A DNA stretch of 16,960 nt from contig JAFABA010000073.1 of the NCBI GenBank assembly GCA_023426265.1, positions 1-16,960 of the forward strand. The letters are read 5' to 3'. Shown here one piece after another: positions 13,841-16,960 of the stretch. Numbering within the stretch: the first letter of the stretch is position 1; each line of letters starts with the position of its first letter. Position numbers and translations under genes: made by a program. Below the pieces are notes generated by a model that worked only from the letters and a program-made list of their open reading frames with translations, searched no databases and had not been told where the DNA came from. Source of the DNA: Bacillota bacterium. GTDB taxonomy: Bacteria; Bacillota; Clostridia; Christensenellales; CAG-138.

Positions 13841-15045
13841 AGACAAACGACACCGCATCCGCCGAATTCAGGCCCGGCCTTGGCCGCGAGTTCGGCACGC
13901 TGTTAAAGAACAACGTACGCGATTACGTCATGTATATCGCATTGGTCGCCATATTCCTATTCTTTGCCGTCATGACAAAGGGGCGGTTTTTGTCCCCGCG
14001 CAACTTGTCGGACCTCATCAACCAGACAGCCTATGTCGCGGTGCTGGCCATCGGCATGACGCTCATTCTTATTATCCGGCACATCGATCTTTCGGTGGGT
14101 TATGTGGCGGGCTTTTTAGGCGCGCTTTCCGCCATGCTGCTTTCCAACAACCTGCCCGTGTATGTCGTAATCCCTGTGATACTTGCGGGCGGTGTGGTCG
14201 TTGGGCTGTACCAGGGCACGCTGGTTTCCCTGATTAAGGTGCCTGCGTTTGTCACAACGCTTGCAGGCATGTTCATATTCCGCGGGCTTCTTTCCATGGT
14301 AACGGCCAGCACCGGTACTATCATCGTTCGGGATGAAACATTCAAGGCGCTCAACAGTGGCTTTCTTCCGGATTTTATGCCGGTGGAGAACGGCATACAC
14401 AAGCTCACCATTGCGATCGGGATCATTGCCGTGGTGCTGATGGTGGCTTCCCAGCTCAGCAACCGGCGGCAGCTGCTGCGCTACCAGTTCAGGGTCAATT
14501 CGCTGCCGATATTTATCGGCCAGCTCATCCTGTTCTCGGCCATCATTGCTGCATTCGTTCTGGTGCTGGCCAGCTACAAAGGTCTGCCCTGGGCAGCGGT
14601 GATCGTGGGCGTTGTACTCATTATTTACAACTTCCTGCTTAACAAGACGCGCCTTGGCCGCAGCATATACGGCATCGGCGGCAACCCCGAGGCCGCGGAA
14701 CTTTCCGGCATCAATGTAAGAAAAGTGACGCTTCTCGTGTTTGCTTCCATGAGTATGTTAGCCGCGCTCTCCGGCATGCTCTTCACCTCGCGCATGGCTT
14801 CCGCGACGCCGCAGGCAGGTCTTGGCTTTGAACTTGATGCCATTGCCTCCTCCTACATCGGCGGCGTATCTGTCAGCGGAGGTATCGGCAAGGTGACCAA
14901 CACCATCATCGGGGCTTTAGTGATTATGTCCCTGACCAACGGAATGAACCTGATGGGCGTGGACATCTCCGTTCAGTATGTCGTCAAAGGCGTGATATTC
15001 ATCATCGCGGTCGCGTTCGACGTTATTACGCGCGGCAAGCGCTAA
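13837..15045 (+). CDS. mmsB: Multiple-monosaccharide ABC importer, permease
   Basis: 402 aa, polytopic inner-membrane permease of the BPD_transp_2 type. After a hydrophilic N-terminus of about 30 residues, hydrophobic segments start at about 31, 66, 90, 108, 137, 190, 227, 253, 297, 358 and 383. Family landmarks are RHIDLSVG (81-88), KVPAFVTTLAGMFIFRG (134-150), GIGGNPEAAELSGI (279-292) and the Gly-rich IGGVSVSGGIGKV (341-353). It forms the sugar pathway with MmsA as ATPase and ChvE, and perhaps the XylF-like protein, as donor. The ATG overlaps the mmsA stop as ATGA, preceded by GGGGAGGAG, so the two are translationally coupled. A perfect 14-bp hairpin 32 bases after the stop ends the operon. 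Confidence 0.93.
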   Translation: MKTNDTASAEFRPGLGREFGTLLKNNVRDYVMYIALVAIFLFFAVMTKGRFLSPRNLSDLINQTAYVAVLAIGMTLILIIRHIDLSVGYVAGFLGALSAMLLSNNLPVYVVIPVILAGGVVVGLYQGTLVSLIKVPAFVTTLAGMFIFRGLLSMVTASTGTIIVRDETFKALNSGFLPDFMPVENGIHKLTIAIGIIAVVLMVASQLSNRRQLLRYQFRVNSLPIFIGQLILFSAIIAAFVLVLASYKGLPWAAVIVGVVLIIYNFLLNKTRLGRSIYGIGGNPEAAELSGINVRKVTLLVFASMSMLAALSGMLFTSRMASATPQAGLGFELDAIASSYIGGVSVSGGIGKVTNTIIGALVIMSLTNGMNLMGVDISVQYVVKGVIFIIAVAFDVITRGKR

Positions 15046-15076
15046 ATCTTGACCCCAGCGTTCTTCCTCCTTATCG

Positions 15077-15115
15077 GCAAAAGCCGCCGGCATCAGGCTG
15101 CCCGGCGGCTTTTGC
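15077..15115 (+). terminator. Terminator of the chvE-mmsA-mmsB operon
   Basis: GCAAAAGCCGCCGG (15077-15090) pairs perfectly with CCGGCGGCTTTTGC (15102-15115). The T-run is within the 3' arm. It is the only strong stem between mmsB and the next gene. Confidence 0.88.
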
Positions 15116-15166
15116 ATGCTTGCAGGGAATACTGTACCGGATGGTGAATGAATACTATGGGCAGTC

Positions 15167-15205
15167 TTCAAGTGCCTTTTGCGGACGCAAGACGGCTTGC
15201 TTGAA
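15167..15205 (+). promoter_or_regulatory. Weak hairpin in the leader of the small membrane-protein gene
   Basis: TTCAAG (15167-15172) pairs with CTTGAA (15200-15205), GCC (15174-15176) with GGC (15194-15196), and TTGC with GCAA inside. Mismatches separate the parts, so it may be incidental. No clear promoter is seen in 15116-15233. Confidence 0.25.
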
Positions 15206-15233
15206 AAACCCTGTGCAGAAGGGATTGTAATTA

Positions 15234-15686
15234 TTGAAGCGGTATAAATTCGGATTTTCTCTGAAGGGCTTTCTGGCGTTTCTGCTGGCCATGTTTCCTA
15301 ATATCGTTTGGGTGGCGATTCCGCCTCTCAACGATGTACTGGCGGCAAACACGGCGGCCTTTCCCGTATGGGAGGCAATCGCAGCTGCCAGCCAATGGCT
15401 GATGATTGCGGCGCTTATACTGTTCGTCCACCAGAACGCAAAGCAGGAACGGCGTTCAAAGCTGCGGATTGGAACTGCGGCTTTTTGCCTTGCGGGATAC
15501 TATCTTCTCTGGGTATTGTATTATGCAGGCGTCGTCAGCCCGTGGCTGTTTATCGGCATGGCGGTCCTGCCTGCGGCGTATTTTGTGCTGGTGGCGTTGT
15601 GGCTGAAAAACGATATTGCCTTAGTCCCTGCCGCTTTGTTTGGCGCAATCCATATCGCGCTTACCGGCGTTACGTATCTCAAATAA
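15234..15686 (+). CDS. Small integral membrane protein of unknown function
   Basis: 150 aa with about five hydrophobic segments: roughly 11-30, 48-66, 81-97, 104-122 and 129-146. The N-terminus (MKRYKFGFSLKGFLAFLLAMFPNIVW, then a short IPPLND loop) resembles a type of uncharacterised membrane protein I associate with Firmicutes, but I cannot name a function. Charged residues cluster in the loop HQNAKQERRSKLR (66-78), probably cytoplasmic. The start is a TTG at 15234 with AAGGGA about 10 bases upstream; the first internal ATG would remove the conserved-looking N-terminal helix. It stands alone between two terminators. Confidence 0.72.
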   Translation: MKRYKFGFSLKGFLAFLLAMFPNIVWVAIPPLNDVLAANTAAFPVWEAIAAASQWLMIAALILFVHQNAKQERRSKLRIGTAAFCLAGYYLLWVLYYAGVVSPWLFIGMAVLPAAYFVLVALWLKNDIALVPAALFGAIHIALTGVTYLK

Positions 15687-15696
15687 AAAGAAGTAT

Positions 15697-15723
15697 AAAA
15701 AAACGGCCAATGGCCGCTTTTTT
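15697..15723. terminator. Bidirectional terminator
   Basis: CGGCC (15704-15708) pairs with GGCCG (15712-15716) around AAT, flanked by an A-run on the left and CTTTTTT on the right that extend the stem after one mismatch. It lies between the convergent membrane-protein gene (stop 15686) and rubrerythrin gene (stop 15743). Confidence 0.82.
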
Positions 15724-15742
15724 ATGCCGTTTAAGTTGGAGA

Positions 15743-16282
15743 TCAATAGTTCTCCGAAAGCACCTGGAAATAGCTTAACGGGTGTGCGCACACAGGACAT
15801 ACGTTGGGGGCTTCCGGGCCTTCGTGTACGTGGCCGCAGTTGGCGCAGATCCACTTGACGGGCGCGTCCTTCTTAAAGACTTTGCCCTCTTCGATGTTCT
15901 GCAGCAGCTTCAGGTAACGCTCCTCATGCCGCTTTTCAATAACGGCCACGCCCTCCATCATCTTGGCGATGTTGTCAAAGCCTTCTTCACGCGCTTCCTT
16001 GGCCATGGTGGCGTACATATCCGTCCACTCATAGTGTTCGCCCGCGGCGGCGTCCTTCAGGTTTTCCTCCGTCTTGGGAATGCCGTTGTGCAGGAACTTG
16101 AACCAGAGCTTCGCGTGCTCCTTCTCGTTGTCCGCCGTCTCCATAAAGAGAGAGGCGATCTGCTCATAGCCGTCCTTCTTGGCCTGGGACGCATAGTAGG
16201 TGTACTTGTTGCGCGCCTGGGATTCCCCGGCGAATGCCGCCAACAGATTTGCTTCCGTCTTGGTGCCTTTCAAAGATTTCAT
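15743..16282 (-). CDS. rbr: Rubrerythrin
   Basis: 179 aa, full length. This non-haem di-iron protein reduces hydrogen peroxide in the cytoplasm of anaerobes. The N-terminal ferritin-like four-helix domain supplies the iron ligands: E20 (GESQARNKY), E53 and H56 (EKEH), E85 region (GEHYEW), and E116 and H119 (EKRH). The C-terminal rubredoxin domain has C146-x-x-C149 and C162-x-x-C165 for one iron. ATG 16282 has AAGGAG with 6 bases between. It is monocistronic, with a strong hairpin in its leader and a bidirectional terminator after it. Together with the EFR1 protein it indicates an oxygen-sensitive, anaerobic host. Confidence 0.97.
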   Translation of the reverse strand: MKSLKGTKTEANLLAAFAGESQARNKYTYYASQAKKDGYEQIASLFMETADNEKEHAKLWFKFLHNGIPKTEENLKDAAAGEHYEWTDMYATMAKEAREEGFDNIAKMMEGVAVIEKRHEERYLKLLQNIEEGKVFKKDAPVKWICANCGHVHEGPEAPNVCPVCAHPLSYFQVLSENY

Positions 16283-16301
16283 GTGTTTCTCCTTTCACTC
16301 C

Positions 16302-16338
16302 GGACGTTTCCCCGGGGAAACCCCGAGGCATATCGTCC
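16302..16338 (-). promoter_or_regulatory. Strong 5' hairpin in the rubrerythrin leader
   Basis: On the minus strand CCTCGGGG (16328-16321) pairs with CCCCGGGG (16317-16310) around TTT, 8 pairs with one T-G wobble. An outer GGACG (16338-16334) pairs with CGTCC (16306-16302). The same bases also contain the perfect DNA palindrome GTTTCCCCGGGGAAAC (16306-16321), so either an RNA stem or a protein-binding site is possible. It ends about 19 bases before the start codon and leaves the ribosome site free. Confidence 0.55.
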
Positions 16339-16340
16339 TA

Positions 16341-16346
16341 ATTGTA
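16341..16346 (-). promoter_or_regulatory. Possible minus-10 box of rubrerythrin
   Basis: TACAAT on the minus strand (16346-16341) differs from TATAAT at one base. No good -35 lies 16-18 bases upstream. If it is used, the message would begin almost exactly at the GGACG arm of the leader hairpin. Confidence 0.3.
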
Positions 16347-16404
16347 AACAGAAAACGGGTATCAGAAACGGATTCTTTGCAGGAAAGAAATAAATCTTCC
16401 TTTG

Positions 16405-16440
16405 AGCAAAACGGCGCATGGAGGGGGCTCCATGCGCCGC
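16405..16440 (-). terminator. Terminator of the GGGtGRT gene
   Basis: CGGCGCATGGAG (16412-16423) and CTCCATGCGCCG (16428-16439) are perfect 12-base arms with a 4-base loop. On the minus strand TTTTGCTC follows directly. It lies 15 bases beyond the GGGtGRT stop codon. Confidence 0.88.
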
Positions 16441-16454
16441 AGTCCACTTTTACC

Positions 16455-16960
16455 TTAACCAGCCTGCTCGATGGCAACCGCAACCGCGACGGAAGCGCCG
16501 ACCATGGGATTGTTGCCCATGCCGATGAGCCCCATCATTTCAACGTGCGCCGGCACGGAAGAGGAGCCGGCGAACTGCGCATCCGAATGCATACGGCCCA
16601 TGGTATCCGTCATGCCATAGGAAGCGGGGCCCGCCGCCATGTTGTCCGGGTGCAGGGTGCGGCCCGTGCCGCCGCCGGAAGCCACGGAGAAATACTTCCT
16701 GCCGTTCTCGTTGCACCACTTCTTGTAGGTGCCCGCGACGGGGTGCTGGAAGCGGGTGGGGTTGGTGGAGTTGCCGGTGATGGAAACGTCCACGTTCTCG
16801 TGCCGCATGATGGCGACGCCTTCGTTCACGTCATCCGCGCCATAGCAGCGCACCTTGGCCCTATCGCCGGTGGAGAACGACTTCTCGTAAACGATCTTCA
16901 GCTCGCCGGTGTAATAATCATATTCGGTTTCCACCAAAGTAAACCCGTTGATGCGGGAGA
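16455..16960 (-). CDS. GGGtGRT protein, C-terminal part
   Basis: The frame is open to the window edge, so the start lies beyond 16960; about 168 C-terminal residues are present. The name-giving motif GGGTGRT is visible in VASGGGTGRTLHPDNMAAG, followed by a Met/Gly/His-rich tail that includes SYGMTDTMGRMHSDAQ and EMMGLIGMGNNPMVGAS. This uncharacterised protein family occurs in anaerobes; I assign no function. The nearest neighbour on the same strand, rubrerythrin, is separated by a terminator and its own leader, so they are probably not co-transcribed. A GTG at 16937 is an internal valine codon, not the start. Confidence 0.88.
   Translation of the reverse strand, partial: SRINGFTLVETEYDYYTGELKIVYEKSFSTGDRAKVRCYGADDVNEGVAIMRHENVDVSITGNSTNPTRFQHPVAGTYKKWCNENGRKYFSVASGGGTGRTLHPDNMAAGPASYGMTDTMGRMHSDAQFAGSSSVPAHVEMMGLIGMGNNPMVGASVAVAVAIEQAG

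Noticed and set aside
15782..16393. 203-codon plus-strand open frame opposite rubrerythrin
   Set aside because: Rubrerythrin on the minus strand has all iron ligands; the opposite frame has no start signal and an implausible Val/Leu/Arg-rich composition.
1..16960. CRISPR array, insertion sequence, tRNA or rRNA gene
   Set aside because: I saw no regularly spaced repeats, no transposase-like sequence, no terminal inverted repeats with target duplications, and no tRNA or rRNA landmarks. The locus looks chromosomal.

Overview
The window looks like a moderately GC-rich anaerobic Firmicute, most likely a clostridial lineage. The pointers are Gram-positive lipoprotein signals, strong AGGAGG-type ribosome sites, YesM/YesN-type two-component proteins, an EFR1-type flavodoxin-ferredoxin, rubrerythrin and a GGGtGRT protein. 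Genus is not decidable from the sequence.

Layout. 1-350: no recognisable gene; one hairpin. 352-1689 (-): membrane-embedded M28-type zinc peptidase. 1917-2480 (-) and 2546-2935 (-): a RimJ/RimL-like N-acetyltransferase and an MmcQ/YjbR-family protein, each with its own promoter. 3149-7235 (+): a sugar-sensing cassette made of a membrane-anchored sugar-binding protein, a YesM/LytS-type histidine kinase and a YesN-type AraC response regulator. A 178-base structured spacer follows, then an XylF-like lipoprotein (7414-8457) and a strong terminator. 8519-9760: a divergent pair, an HxlR regulator with an N-terminal Cys and an EFR1 flavodoxin/ferredoxin, sharing a palindromic operator candidate. 9859-10517 (-): DUF2087 and GIY-YIG-like genes behind a near-consensus promoter with a palindrome just downstream. 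10856-15045 (+): chvE-mmsA-mmsB, a complete multiple-monosaccharide ABC importer. 15234-15686 (+): small membrane protein. 15743-16282 (-): rubrerythrin. 16455-16960 (-): C-terminal part of a GGGtGRT protein, cut by the window edge.

How the genes fit together. The anchored binding protein, kinase and regulator match the XylFII-LytS-YesN arrangement described for xylose sensing in Clostridium beijerinckii. Ligand binding outside the cell would activate the kinase, and the AraC regulator would turn on sugar uptake genes. Two secreted binding lipoproteins are present, one XylF-like in the sensor operon and one ChvE-like in the transporter operon, but only one ATPase/permease pair. Sharing of MmsAB by both is an attractive inference. 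Two unrelated redox and DUF operons lie between the sensor and transporter halves. Several sugar and redox genes have elaborate 5' hairpins. The most notable is the multi-stem leader at 7251-7387, for which I recognise no known RNA family.
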